From assembly GCF_001298265.1 (NCBI RefSeq), contig NZ_LGSZ01000009.1, positions 124,001 through 188,000 on the forward strand: DNA of 64,000 bases. The letters are read 5' to 3'. Numbering within the stretch: position 1 is the stretch's first letter; the number at the start of each line of letters is the position of its first letter. The translations under genes and the position numbers were made by a program. Below the pieces are notes generated by a model. It was not told where the DNA came from. It did no database searches and saw only the letters and a list, made by a program, of their open reading frames with translations. Shown piece by piece: positions 42,262 through 50,842 of this stretch. This stretch comes from Allobosea vaviloviae. Lineage in GTDB: Bacteria > Pseudomonadota > Alphaproteobacteria > Rhizobiales > Beijerinckiaceae.

Positions 42262-44768
42262 CCCATCGCCGCCTTCACCGTCTCCACGAGCTGCTTCATC
42301 GTGAAGGGCTTGGGCAGGAACTGGAAATCCTCGCCCTCGGGCAGGTTCTTGCGGAAGGCCTCCTCGGCGTAGCCGGAGACGAAGACGACCTTGGTGTTGG
42401 GGTTGCGCTGGCGCAGTTCGCCGAGCAGCGTCGGGCCGTCCATCTCGGGCATCACCACGTCGGAGACGACGAGGTCGATCTTGCCGTCATGCTGGAGGAA
42501 GATGTCGAGCGCCTCGACGCCCGAGGCGGCCTCGTGGACGGTGTAGCCGCGCGAGACCAGCATGCGGGCGTTGAGCGCGCGTACCGCATCCTCGTCCTCG
42601 ACCAGCAGGATGACGCCGGCGCCAGTGTGGTCGGCGGCGATCTTCTTGGGCGCCTCCTTGATCGCGGCTTCGGCTGCGATCTCCTCTTCGCTGGGCACAT
42701 GGCGCGGCAGGAAGATGCGGAAGATCGTGCCGCGTCCGACGACCGAATCGCAGAAGACGAAGCCGCCGGTCTGCTTGACGATGCCATAGACCATGGAGAG
42801 GCCGAGACCCGTGCCCTTGCCGACCTCCTTGGTGGTGAAGAAGGGCTCGAAGATCTTGTCGAGATGCTCGGGCGCGATGCCGGTGCCGGAATCCTCGACC
42901 TCGAGCAGGACGTAGTCGTCCGGGGGCAGGGCGGCGTGGCCGAAGCTGGCGCAGTCGCCGCTGGCGACGTTGCGGGTACGGACGGTGAGCTTGCCGCCGT
43001 CGGCCATGGCGTCGCGGGCATTGACCGCGAGATTGACGATGACCTGTTCGAGCTGTCCGAGATCGGCCTTGACCGGCCAGAGATCGCGGCCCTGGCGGAC
43101 GTCGAGCGTGACCTTGTCGGCCACCACGCGCTTCAGCATCAGCGAGAGATCCGAGAGCACGTCGCCGAGCTCCAGCACCTGCGGGCGCAAGGTCTGGCGG
43201 CGCGAGAAGGCGAGCAGCTGCCGCACCAGCGCCGCGGCGCGGTAAGCGTTCTGCTTGATCTGCATGATGTCGGGGAAGGAGGGGTCCGTCGGCCGATGGC
43301 TGGCGAGCAGGAACTCCGAGGCGTTGATAATGACCTGCAGCACGTTGTTGAAGTCGTGCGCGATGCCGCCTGCGAGCTGGCCGACGGCCTGCATCTTCTG
43401 GGCCTGGTCGATATTGTCCTTGAGCTTGCGCTCGGCGGTTGTCTCGAGCGCGTAGATGATGGCGCGCTCGCCGTCGCCATCCTCGGTGGCGGCGACGGGG
43501 GAGAGGTAAAGCCTGGCCGAGCGGGTCTCGTCGGCGGCCAGCGTCAGGTCGAGCGGGGCGATCTCGGAGCGGCCCTCCATCGCCTCGCTCAGCGCTCGGT
43601 CGAGGCCGCCGCCGGCGGCGACGAGGTCGTGGATGGTGCCGGGCTGCGGGCCGAGTTGCTGACCGTTCTGGGTCAGGCGCGCGAAGGCGGCATTGGAGCG
43701 CAGGATCGTGCCGGTGCGATCGACGGTGGCGATCGCCATCGGTGTCGAGTGGAAGAAGCGCGCGAAGCGGATCTCGGCCTCGCTGCCGCCATCCGTGCCG
43801 GCCTCGCCGGGGGCGCGGTTGAGGACGAGCGTGCGCGAGGGGCCGGCGCGGCCATCGCTGCCGAAGGCGACCTGATGGTGCAAGCGGACGGGGAGGGGCA
43901 CACCGTTGCGGCGCTTCAAATCGACGTCGAGCACCTCGATGCGGACATCGCCGGGCTGGCCCCGGATCGCCTGGAGCAGGGCCGCGGCGCCGGGTGTGGC
44001 GATATCGTCGAGATGCAGGCCGCCCGAGCCGAAGCGGGCGAGGTCGAAGTCGAGCCAGCCCGAGAGCGTCGCATTGAGATAGGAGACCTCGCCATCGGCG
44101 TCGATCGAGACGAAGCCGGCCGGCGCATGGTCGAGATAGTCGATCGCGTGCTGGAGTTCCTGGAAGGCATTCTCCTGGCGCTCGCGCTCCGGCGTCACGT
44201 CGGAGACGGACCAGAGCGTCGCCTGGCGGCCGTCGCGGCGCACGGGCAGAACCTTGATGCGGTACCAGCCGACGGCCCCGCGGCCGCTGAGGGCGGGCTC
44301 GAGCCGGATTTCCTCGGCGAGCCGGCGGTTGTCGCGTGCCGCTGCGGAAAGACGGTAGATCGCCTCCGAAACCTCCGCGCGGCCGGTGAACAGGGCGCCG
44401 ACCGGGCGGATGTCGCTGGCGCCGCGCGCGCCTGCCAGCGCGAGATAGGCCTCGTTGGCGTAGACGATGCCGTTCTCGCCCTCGGTGACGACGACGCCCT
44501 CGTCGGCGCTGTCGACGATGGTCTTGGTCAGGTCGTTGCGGGCCGCGCGGCCGGAGAACTGGATCAGGCCGATCGCAAAGGCGAAGAGGCCGAAGACGCC
44601 AATCACCGACAGAAGCGCGAGCAGGCCGAGGATCAGCGGCTGGGCCCATTCGTTGGCGATGAAGCCCAATGCGACGGCGGCGCCGACGAGCAGGCCCGCC
44701 ACGAGCAGGATGACGCCGATATGGCCGGGCTTGTCGGATCGATCGATCGCCGTGGTGGTTCCGCCCAT
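42258..44768 (-). CDS. cckA: Hybrid histidine kinase CckA
   Basis: An 836-residue membrane kinase/phosphatase that, through ChpT, controls phosphorylation of CtrA and CpdR in the alphaproteobacterial cell cycle. Two transmembrane segments (residues ~18-38 and 43-66) are followed by PAS-type regions (~75-460), a HisKA domain with His471 in [10 protein letters not shown], a HATPase domain with [20 protein letters not shown], and a receiver domain with phospho-acceptor Asp770 in [11 protein letters not shown]. Length, domain order and the KTGGF-like [11 protein letters not shown] stretch match CckA. It follows flhB by 120 bp on the same strand and overlaps the next small membrane gene. Confidence 0.93.
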   Translation of the reverse strand: MGGTTTAIDRSDKPGHIGVILLVAGLLVGAAVALGFIANEWAQPLILGLLALLSVIGVFGLFAFAIGLIQFSGRAARNDLTKTIVDSADEGVVVTEGENGIVYANEAYLALAGARGASDIRPVGALFTGRAEVSEAIYRLSAAARDNRRLAEEIRLEPALSGRGAVGWYRIKVLPVRRDGRQATLWSVSDVTPERERQENAFQELQHAIDYLDHAPAGFVSIDADGEVSYLNATLSGWLDFDLARFGSGGLHLDDIATPGAAALLQAIRGQPGDVRIEVLDVDLKRRNGVPLPVRLHHQVAFGSDGRAGPSRTLVLNRAPGEAGTDGGSEAEIRFARFFHSTPMAIATVDRTGTILRSNAAFARLTQNGQQLGPQPGTIHDLVAAGGGLDRALSEAMEGRSEIAPLDLTLAADETRSARLYLSPVAATEDGDGERAIIYALETTAERKLKDNIDQAQKMQAVGQLAGGIAHDFNNVLQVIINASEFLLASHRPTDPSFPDIMQIKQNAYRAAALVRQLLAFSRRQTLRPQVLELGDVLSDLSLMLKRVVADKVTLDVRQGRDLWPVKADLGQLEQVIVNLAVNARDAMADGGKLTVRTRNVASGDCASFGHAALPPDDYVLLEVEDSGTGIAPEHLDKIFEPFFTTKEVGKGTGLGLSMVYGIVKQTGGFVFCDSVVGRGTIFRIFLPRHVPSEEEIAAEAAIKEAPKKIAADHTGAGVILLVEDEDAVRALNARMLVSRGYTVHEAASGVEALDIFLQHDGKIDLVVSDVVMPEMDGPTLLGELRQRNPNTKVVFVSGYAEEAFRKNLPEGEDFQFLPKPFTMKQLVETVKAAMG

Positions 44769-44888
44769 TGCGGTGTGGCCCGTCCCGTTGCCGCAGCACC
44801 GCCCGTCGGCGGCATTGCGCGTGTCTGATTCAACGCATGATGTCGTCTTGAAAACCGGTCCCCACGTCCGGCATCATGCCGAAGCGAG

Positions 44889-45956
44889 TTAGGCGCGGCG
44901 GGCCTTCAGGCGCAAGACGTATCCGATGACTTCGGCCACCGCCTGATAGTGTTCGACAGGAATTTCGTCGTCGATCTCCACGGTGGCGTAGAGAGCCCGG
45001 GCCAAGGGCACGTTCTCGACGATCGGCACGCTGTGCTTGCCCGCGACTTCGCGGATCTTCAGCGCGACCGCATCGACGCCCTTGGCCAGGCAAAGCGGCG
45101 CCGCCATGCCGGGCTCGTATTGCAGGGCGACGGCGTAGTGCGTCGGGTTGGTGATGATCACCGTCGCCTTCGGCACCGCCGCCATCATGCGCTTGCGCGC
45201 GCGTTCCATCCGGATCTGGCGGAGCCTCGCCTTGACCTCGGGATTGCCTTCCGAGTTCTTGTACTCGTCCTTCAGCTCCTGCTTCGTCATCTTCTGGCGC
45301 TGGTACCAGGTGTAGCGCTGCCAGCCGAAGTCGCCGAGCGCGATGACGGCGAAGAGGGCCAGCGCGCTCGCCATCAGCTTGATCGCGAGAACCAGCGTTG
45401 CCGGCAGCAGGGCCGCGATATTCATCTGGGCGAAGCTCTCGAGCCGGTCGTGCTCGTTCCAGAGCGTGACCCAGAGGACGGCGCCGACCAGGCCGGTCTT
45501 GGCAAGGCCCTTGGCGAAATTGACCCAGGCCTCCTTGCCGAACATCCGCTTGGCGCCGGCCATCGGCGAGATGCGGCTGAACTTCGGCATCAGCGGATCG
45601 AAGGTCCAGAGCGGCTTGTGCTGGATCAACGCGCCCACGAGCGCGGCGCCGAGGATGAAGCCGAAGGGCAGGCCCAGCGCCATGAAGCCGGTCATGACTC
45701 CCTTCTCCGCGGCATGGGCAAAGGCCGAGCCGTCGGAGGGGACCTGATGGGCGTTCATCAGGAAGCTGCGCAGGGAGAGCGCCGCATCCTGGGCCGAGGC
45801 GGCGGCGGCGACCAGCAGCGCCATCGTCAGGCCGCAGAGCACGAAGAAGGTGCCGATCTCCTGCGATCGGGGGACGTCACCCTTCTCTGTCGCCTGCTCC
45901 AGCTTTCGCTGGGTCGGGTCTTCTGTTCTGTCCTCGTTGTCGGCATCCTCTGACAT
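44889..45956 (-). CDS. flhB: Flagellar export switch protein FlhB
   Basis: A 355-residue component of the type III export gate. The N-terminal part has four membrane segments; the cytoplasmic domain carries the autocleavage site NPTH (Asn270), which switches export from rod/hook to filament substrates. The acidic N-terminus (SEDADNEDRTEDPTQRKLEQ) is typical. It follows fliR by 6 bp and precedes cckA by 120 bp. Confidence 0.96.
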   Translation of the reverse strand: MSEDADNEDRTEDPTQRKLEQATEKGDVPRSQEIGTFFVLCGLTMALLVAAAASAQDAALSLRSFLMNAHQVPSDGSAFAHAAEKGVMTGFMALGLPFGFILGAALVGALIQHKPLWTFDPLMPKFSRISPMAGAKRMFGKEAWVNFAKGLAKTGLVGAVLWVTLWNEHDRLESFAQMNIAALLPATLVLAIKLMASALALFAVIALGDFGWQRYTWYQRQKMTKQELKDEYKNSEGNPEVKARLRQIRMERARKRMMAAVPKATVIITNPTHYAVALQYEPGMAAPLCLAKGVDAVALKIREVAGKHSVPIVENVPLARALYATVEIDDEIPVEHYQAVAEVIGYVLRLKARRA

Positions 45957-45962
45957 GAGCCG

Positions 45963-46721
45963 TCAGTTCCCCGTGAACTGGCGCAGAAAGCCGCCGAGAT
46001 CGTTGAGGAAGACGCTCATCATCACGCCGACCACGGCCAGCAGCACGAACATGCCGCCGAAAATCGAGGCCGGTATTGCCAGAAAGAAAACCTGGAGCTG
46101 CGGCATCATGCGGGCGAGAACGCCGAGGCCCAGATTGAAGAGCAGGCCGAAGATGATGAAGGGAGCGGAGATCTGGACGGCCAGCGAGAAGCCCTGGGAT
46201 GCGGCCCGCACGGCCAGCGCCATGACGTCGCCGAGTTCTGGAGAGCCGCCTGGCGGAAGCACGCGATAGCTCTCATGGATCGCGACGATGGCGACGTGGT
46301 GCAGGTCGCTGGTCAGGACCAGGGTGATGCCGAGCATGGTCAGCAGATTGCCGATCGAGGGGTTCTGCTGGCCTCCGGTCGGATCGATCGTCGTGGCGAA
46401 GCCGAGCCCCATCGTCTGGGCGACGAGCGTGCCCGCGGTCTGCAGGCTGGCCATGACGAAGCGGGCGCAGACGCCGATGACGAGCCCGATCAACACCTCG
46501 CCGAGAAGCAGCGCGACCACGCCCGACACGTCCGGCGGCAGGCGCAGCAGCGGTCGGGCCATCGGCAGCACCACGAGCGCGACGAAGAAGGCGAGCGAGA
46601 GCCGGGCGCGCGAGAAGATGAAGCGCTCGCCGATTCCCGGCATCAGCATGACCAGCGTGCCGACGCGCGCGAAGACGAGCACGAAGACGGCGCTGATCTC
46701 GGGCAGGATCGCGATCTGCAT
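45963..46721 (-). CDS. fliR: Flagellar export protein FliR
   Basis: A 252-residue inner-membrane export gate subunit with six hydrophobic segments (ISAVFVLVFARVGTLVMLMP, then GEVLIGLVIG, GLLFNLGLGVLARMMPQLQ). It associates with FliP and FliQ. Start MQIAILPEI was chosen on homology; the frame continues upstream into fliQ. The 80-bp gap to fliQ contains a CTGCCGCAG / CTGCGGCAG inverted repeat. Confidence 0.93.
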   Translation of the reverse strand: MQIAILPEISAVFVLVFARVGTLVMLMPGIGERFIFSRARLSLAFFVALVVLPMARPLLRLPPDVSGVVALLLGEVLIGLVIGVCARFVMASLQTAGTLVAQTMGLGFATTIDPTGGQQNPSIGNLLTMLGITLVLTSDLHHVAIVAIHESYRVLPPGGSPELGDVMALAVRAASQGFSLAVQISAPFIIFGLLFNLGLGVLARMMPQLQVFFLAIPASIFGGMFVLLAVVGVMMSVFLNDLGGFLRQFTGN

Positions 46722-46801
46722 CGTGCCGCTGGCACTCCGCCGCCAAGGGGACTGCCGCAGGGCCGGCCCATCGGCGATGGCGAGGCGCTGCTGCGGCAGG
46801 A

Positions 46802-47068
46802 TCATTCGCCCGTGGCGATTCGGACGGCGACCCGTCCCATATAGCCCGCCAGCGCGTCCCCCATGAACGGCAGAAATAACATCAGCGCGGCGAAGACCGC
46901 CAGAATCTTGGGCACATAGACCAGGGTCTGTTCCTGGATCTGGGTCAGCGCCTGGACGAGCGAGACGGCCAGGCCGACGACGAGCGCGACCATCATCACC
47001 GGGCCGCCTGCCTTGAGGAAGACGACGATGCCGTCGCGGGCAAAGTCGAGGATGGCTCCGGATGTCAT
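46802..47068 (-). CDS. fliQ: Flagellar export protein FliQ
   Basis: An 88-residue protein with two transmembrane helices (GPVMMVALVVGLAVSLVQAL and ILAVFAALMLFLPFMGDAL) and the QALTQIQEQTL linker of FliQ. It is part of the FliPQR export channel. It lies between fliE (48 bp) and fliR (80 bp). Confidence 0.94.
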   Translation of the reverse strand: MTSGAILDFARDGIVVFLKAGGPVMMVALVVGLAVSLVQALTQIQEQTLVYVPKILAVFAALMLFLPFMGDALAGYMGRVAVRIATGE

Positions 47069-47116
47069 ATCGATTCCCTTTTGCAGGCCGCGTATCGCTC
47101 GGCCGTCGTCGCGGTC

Positions 47117-47440
47117 TCAGACCGGCATCCGCATGATTTCTTCATAGGCCGCGATGACGCGGTCGCGCACGGCGACCAGCGTCTCGATCGCGGCCTCGCT
47201 TTCCGCCACTGCGGTGACGACATCGACGACATCGGCGCGACCGGCCGCGACCGAGGCGGCCTGCCTGTCGGCCTTGCTGCCGGCATCGGCGGTGGCTTCG
47301 AGCGCCTTGCCAATCATGGAGGCGAAATCGGGACCGCCCGTCTCCGACGCACCGGCAGAGGCCGGCTTGCGGAGCAGGTTGCCCGCACCCATTCCCTGGA
47401 TCGAGGCATAGGCACCTGCAGCGAAGCTTGGCGTGGCCAT
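47117..47440 (-). CDS. fliE: Flagellar MS-ring/rod junction protein FliE
   Basis: A 107-residue protein whose C-terminal half (VVDVVTAVAESEAAIETLVA followed by VRDRVIAAYEEIMRMPV) is the conserved FliE helix pair. FliE forms the first periplasmic ring on which the rod is built. It is 14 bp after flgC. Confidence 0.94.
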   Translation of the reverse strand: MATPSFAAGAYASIQGMGAGNLLRKPASAGASETGGPDFASMIGKALEATADAGSKADRQAASVAAGRADVVDVVTAVAESEAAIETLVAVRDRVIAAYEEIMRMPV

Positions 47441-47454
47441 GGTGTGCTACCCCT

Positions 47455-47865
47455 TCAGGCGCGCAGGATGTCGATGGTGCGCTGGATCATCCGGCGCGTC
47501 GACGAGATCAGGTTGAGGTTGGCCTCATAGCTGCGCTGGGCCTCGCGCATGTCCATCGTCTCGATCAGCGAGTTGACGTTGGGCATGCGGACATTGCCGC
47601 TGGCATCGGCTGTGGGGTTGCCGGGCTCGAACTTGATGCGGAAGGGGCTCTGGTCACGCTGGACGCGGCCCACATCGACGACCTGCGCCTCCAGCTCGCG
47701 GTCGAAGCGGCGCTGGAAGGTCGGGATCTTGCGGCGATAAGGATCGGCGCCGGCTCGCTCCGGCCCCGAATCGGCATTGGCCATGTTCTCTGCGATGATG
47801 CGCATGCGGCCGGACTGGCTGCGCAGGCCCGACGTCGCCACCGCGATGCTCTTGAGAAGATCCAT
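47455..47865 (-). CDS. flgC: Flagellar proximal rod protein FlgC
   Basis: A 136-residue rod protein: IAVATSGLRSQSGRMRIIAENMAN at its N-terminus (ENMAN core) and the C-terminal MREAQRSYEANLNLISSTR. It assembles with FlgB into the proximal rod. It lies between flgB (57 bp) and fliE (14 bp). Confidence 0.95.
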   Translation of the reverse strand: MDLLKSIAVATSGLRSQSGRMRIIAENMANADSGPERAGADPYRRKIPTFQRRFDRELEAQVVDVGRVQRDQSPFRIKFEPGNPTADASGNVRMPNVNSLIETMDMREAQRSYEANLNLISSTRRMIQRTIDILRA

Positions 47866-47922
47866 CTTGCCTGTTCCTTGCAGCGTGAGGCGTCGGCGCG
47901 CGACGTCAGCGGCCCAGCCTTG

Positions 47923-48324
47923 TCAGCGACCTTTGCCGATCGCGATCTTCATCAGGCCGAGACCCTTGCTGTAGAGCGAGGCCGCGAGCTGGTATTCGGA
48001 CTGGTTCTGCGCGACCTTTGTCATCTCGTCCTCGAGATTGACGGCATTGCCGTTGGGCGTGATCTCGAAACGCTGGGCGCGCGTGCTATCGAAGCCACCG
48101 CGACCGCCACTCAGGCCCATATGGCCGGAACTGGTCTGGATCAGGCCGACATTGGCCTGGGCGGCGCCAAAGGCGGGTCCTTTGACGTCCATGGGACGGA
48201 AGCCCGGGCTGTCGGCATTGGCGACGTTCTCGGCCAGGACCTTCTGACGCGTCTGGTGCCATTGCATGCGCGTCTTCAGCGCCTGCATCAGGTTCCCGCC
48301 TGTTCCCAGGGCAGTGCTCGCCAT
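47923..48324 (-). CDS. flgB: Flagellar proximal rod protein FlgB
   Basis: A 133-residue rod protein with VLAENVANADSPGFRPMDVK near the N-terminus and EMTKVAQNQSEYQLAASLYSK at the C-terminus. ATG 48324 was chosen; the in-frame extension upstream runs into the promoter. First gene of flgB-flgC-fliE-fliQ-fliR-flhB, with a CtrA box 65 bp upstream. Confidence 0.94.
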   Translation of the reverse strand: MASTALGTGGNLMQALKTRMQWHQTRQKVLAENVANADSPGFRPMDVKGPAFGAAQANVGLIQTSSGHMGLSGGRGGFDSTRAQRFEITPNGNAVNLEDEMTKVAQNQSEYQLAASLYSKGLGLMKIAIGKGR

Positions 48325-48365
48325 GGCCGTGACCCTCTCCGGACCGGGCGGAGCCCGGTTCACTG

Positions 48366-48378
48366 GGTAAATCTTGCC
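48366..48378. promoter_or_regulatory. ftr-like site between flgB and fliO
   Basis: GGTAAATCTTGCC fits GGCA-N5-TGCC with one change and continues into GGGT like the better copies. It is 10 bp from the CtrA box. Confidence 0.45.
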
Positions 48379-48388
48379 GGGTCCATGG

Positions 48389-48403
48389 TTAACGAACGGT
48401 TAA
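48389..48403. promoter_or_regulatory. Perfect CtrA box between flgB and fliO
   Basis: TTAACGAACGGTTAA matches TTAA-N7-TTAA at all eight positions. It is 65 bp from the flgB ATG on one side and 134 bp from the fliO ATG on the other. A second, weaker box (TTAACCACGCATTCA, 48428-48442) lies towards fliO. On the minus strand, GG-N10-GC at 48433-48420 is a weak sigma-54-like element. Confidence 0.65.
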
Positions 48404-48536
48404 AACGGCCGCCTTTCGAGCATCCGGTTAACCACGCATTCACCATGTTTCCTGAAAGCGCGGGCGCTATGCTATAGCCAGCGTGTTCAACGTCAGGTGG
48501 ACTTACCGGCAGCCGGGGCCCGGCCCGCCGTCGCAT

Positions 48537-49907
48537 ATGAGGCAGACCTTGCAGAGCTTGTTTGGCTTCGATCTCCCGACCGCACAGAAGTGGGTCATCG
48601 CCTTTGGCGTCATCCTGGTCTTGCTCGTGCTGCTCGGCCTCTTCGCGCGGCAGATCAAGGACGGTCGGCTGCGGATGAAGGGCCAGGGCGGCGGCCGGAC
48701 GCGCCAGCCCCGGCTCGGCGTCGTCGACATCCACGACCTCGACCGTCAGCGCCAGCTCGTGCTGATCCGGCGCGACAATGTCGAACATCTGGTCATGATC
48801 GGCGGAGCCTCCGATGTGGTCGTCGAGACCAATATCGTGCGCAGCGGGGCGCGGACGGCGATGCCGGCACAGAGCGATCTCGGCCTGCCGGATCGGCCGC
48901 TGCCCTTCGACACGCTGGTTCCGCAGGAACCCGGCCGCCACGAGCCGGCGCGTCACGAGCCCTCGGAGGACATGCGCCGCGCGCCCCCGCCGGCTCCCGT
49001 TGCGCTGGCTCCATCGGGGGAGCCGCCACAACCCCCGACCCGGCCTGTGCAGCCGGTCTCTCGCCCGGCTCAGGCCCTGACGCAGGCAGAGGCGGCGGTC
49101 GCAGCTGCGACGGCGGCCGGCGGCATGGCGGCGCTGAGCCTCGCCGCAGCATCGACACCGCAGGCTGCGCCCATTGCTCCCACGCCCTCGGCTCCGGCGC
49201 CTGCCCCGGTGGTCCAGGCGCCGCATTTCACCCGTGATCCTGCGCCCGCCGCCAGCGCCGGGGAACTCGACGATATGGCGCGGCAGCTCGACGAGGCGCT
49301 GAAGCGACCGTTCTCGGCCGTGCGGCCGGCCCATGCCCCGGTCGAGCCCGCGGCGCCCCTCGCACCCGTCGAAGTCGCGCCCGTGCGGGCCGAACCGCTG
49401 GTCGAGGCTGCTCCGTCGGTGCCGGTTCCTGCGCCTGCGGCCATGCGCGCCCTGCCGATGGATGTCGAAGCGGAGCTGGAGATGGCCCTCGGCCTCAAGC
49501 CAGAGCGGACGAGTCCCAAGCCCTCCTCCTTCAACGCGCCGGTCGCTCCGCCGCCGGTTGCCGCGCCGAAGCCGTTCGAGCCGGCAGCTCCGGCCGAGAT
49601 CCCCACGATTGTCGAACCGGAGCCGGTCTCGTCGCTGCCCGAGCCGGAGATCGAGCTCGAGCCCGAGACTATGTTCGAGCCTGAGCCGGAGACGGGCAAG
49701 GACGAGCCCGAGCCGGTCGTCGAGGCAAAGCCGGCCGAGGAGGAAGCGGCGTCCGAGCAGGAGCCCGTCGTCGAGGTTGCCGCCAGGGACAGCGTCGACG
49801 AGCCTGCACCGGAACCGGAGCCGAAGCCGATCGATCCGTTCTCTGTCGACGCCATCGAGGCGGAGTTCGCCCGGCTGCTCGGCCGCGATCCGAAAACCCG
49901 GCCCTGA
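48537..49907 (+). CDS. fliO: FliO-like protein with an exceptionally long acidic Pro-rich tail
   Basis: Residues ~1-110 resemble FliO: one transmembrane segment (WVIAFGVILVLLVLLGLFA) and a short beta domain (RLGVVDIHDLDRQRQLVLIR, then HLVMIGGASDVVVETNI). FliO stabilises FliP during export-gate assembly. The remaining ~340 residues are low-complexity Ala/Pro then Glu/Pro repeats (EPEPVSSLPEPEIELEPE), far beyond the usual ~100-150-residue protein. ATG 48537 was chosen; GTG 48483 is possible. It is followed by fliP after 134 bp, which supports the identification. Confidence 0.78.
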   Translation: MRQTLQSLFGFDLPTAQKWVIAFGVILVLLVLLGLFARQIKDGRLRMKGQGGGRTRQPRLGVVDIHDLDRQRQLVLIRRDNVEHLVMIGGASDVVVETNIVRSGARTAMPAQSDLGLPDRPLPFDTLVPQEPGRHEPARHEPSEDMRRAPPPAPVALAPSGEPPQPPTRPVQPVSRPAQALTQAEAAVAAATAAGGMAALSLAAASTPQAAPIAPTPSAPAPAPVVQAPHFTRDPAPAASAGELDDMARQLDEALKRPFSAVRPAHAPVEPAAPLAPVEVAPVRAEPLVEAAPSVPVPAPAAMRALPMDVEAELEMALGLKPERTSPKPSSFNAPVAPPPVAAPKPFEPAAPAEIPTIVEPEPVSSLPEPEIELEPETMFEPEPETGKDEPEPVVEAKPAEEEAASEQEPVVEVAARDSVDEPAPEPEPKPIDPFSVDAIEAEFARLLGRDPKTRP

Positions 49908-50041
49908 GCACTGCGATCAACAGGTTTTGAGCCGACGCGGCACTCTGACGCCGCCAAGCCGGTTGCCGGGCGGCGAAGCCCGGACTTAGCGTTGCGCGGC
50001 ACGATCGTCTGAGTCGGGCGAAATGACGGCTGCGCGTGAGC

Positions 50042-50818
50042 ATGACCTGCAATCCAATGAGATGGCGGCGCGCAAGGCGCGCGGGTTTCGTCGCGGCCTG
50101 CATGACGCTGTGGGCGGCGCTCGTCACCGTGCCGATGGGGCCGGCGCTGGCGCAGACGCTGTCGCTCGATCTGGGGCAGGGCGGCGGCGTGGCCGAGCGC
50201 GCGCTGCAGCTGATCGCCGTCATCACGGTGCTGTCGCTGGCCCCGTCGATCCTCATCATGGTGACGTCGTTCACCCGGATCGCGGTGGTCTTGTCGCTGC
50301 TACGCTCGGCGCTGGGCACGCAGACCGCGCCGCCCAACGCCGTGATCATCGGATTGGCGATGTTCCTGACCGGCTTCGTCATGGCGCCGACCCTGCGCGA
50401 GGCCTATGCCTCCGCGATCGAGCCGCTGGTCGCGGGCCAGATCCAGCCGGCGGAGGCGTATAATCGCGGCGTCGTGCCCTTCAAGACCTTCATGCTGCGC
50501 CATGTGCGCGAGAAGGACCTGGCGCTGTTCGTGGAGATGTCGCGCGAGCCGGCGCCAGCGACACCGCAGGACGTCCAGATTCAGATCCTGGTGCCGGCCT
50601 TCATGATCTCGGAGCTGCGCCGGGCCTTCGAGATCGGCTTCCTGCTCTTCGTGCCGTTCCTGATCATCGACCTCGTCGTGGCCTCGATCCTGATGTCGGT
50701 GGGCATGATGATGCTGCCGCCGGTGACGGTGGCGCTGCCGTTCAAGCTGATCTTCTTCGTCCTGGTCGACGGCTGGGGACTCGTCGCCGGATCGCTGGTG
50801 AAGAGCTACGGCGTCTGA
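50042..50818 (+). CDS. fliP: Flagellar export protein FliP
   Basis: A 258-residue export channel subunit with a cleavable signal peptide (cut near ALAQT), then LSLAPSILIMVTSFTRIAVV, the family signature, and the C-terminal FLIIDLVVASILMSVGMMML. FliP forms the core of the FliPQR pore. GTG 50036 and ATG 50057 are alternative starts. fliP is separated from fliQ-fliR, which lie on the other strand 3 kb away. Convergent with the large TPR gene. Confidence 0.94.
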   Translation: MTCNPMRWRRARRAGFVAACMTLWAALVTVPMGPALAQTLSLDLGQGGGVAERALQLIAVITVLSLAPSILIMVTSFTRIAVVLSLLRSALGTQTAPPNAVIIGLAMFLTGFVMAPTLREAYASAIEPLVAGQIQPAEAYNRGVVPFKTFMLRHVREKDLALFVEMSREPAPATPQDVQIQILVPAFMISELRRAFEIGFLLFVPFLIIDLVVASILMSVGMMMLPPVTVALPFKLIFFVLVDGWGLVAGSLVKSYGV

Positions 50819-50842
50819 CGCGGGGCGCCTCGGCCTTGCGCC

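Noticed and set aside
42201..44828. Open frame of 875 codons on the plus strand
   Set aside because: Antisense to cckA, which has all kinase and receiver motifs. Long antisense frames are common in DNA this rich in G+C.
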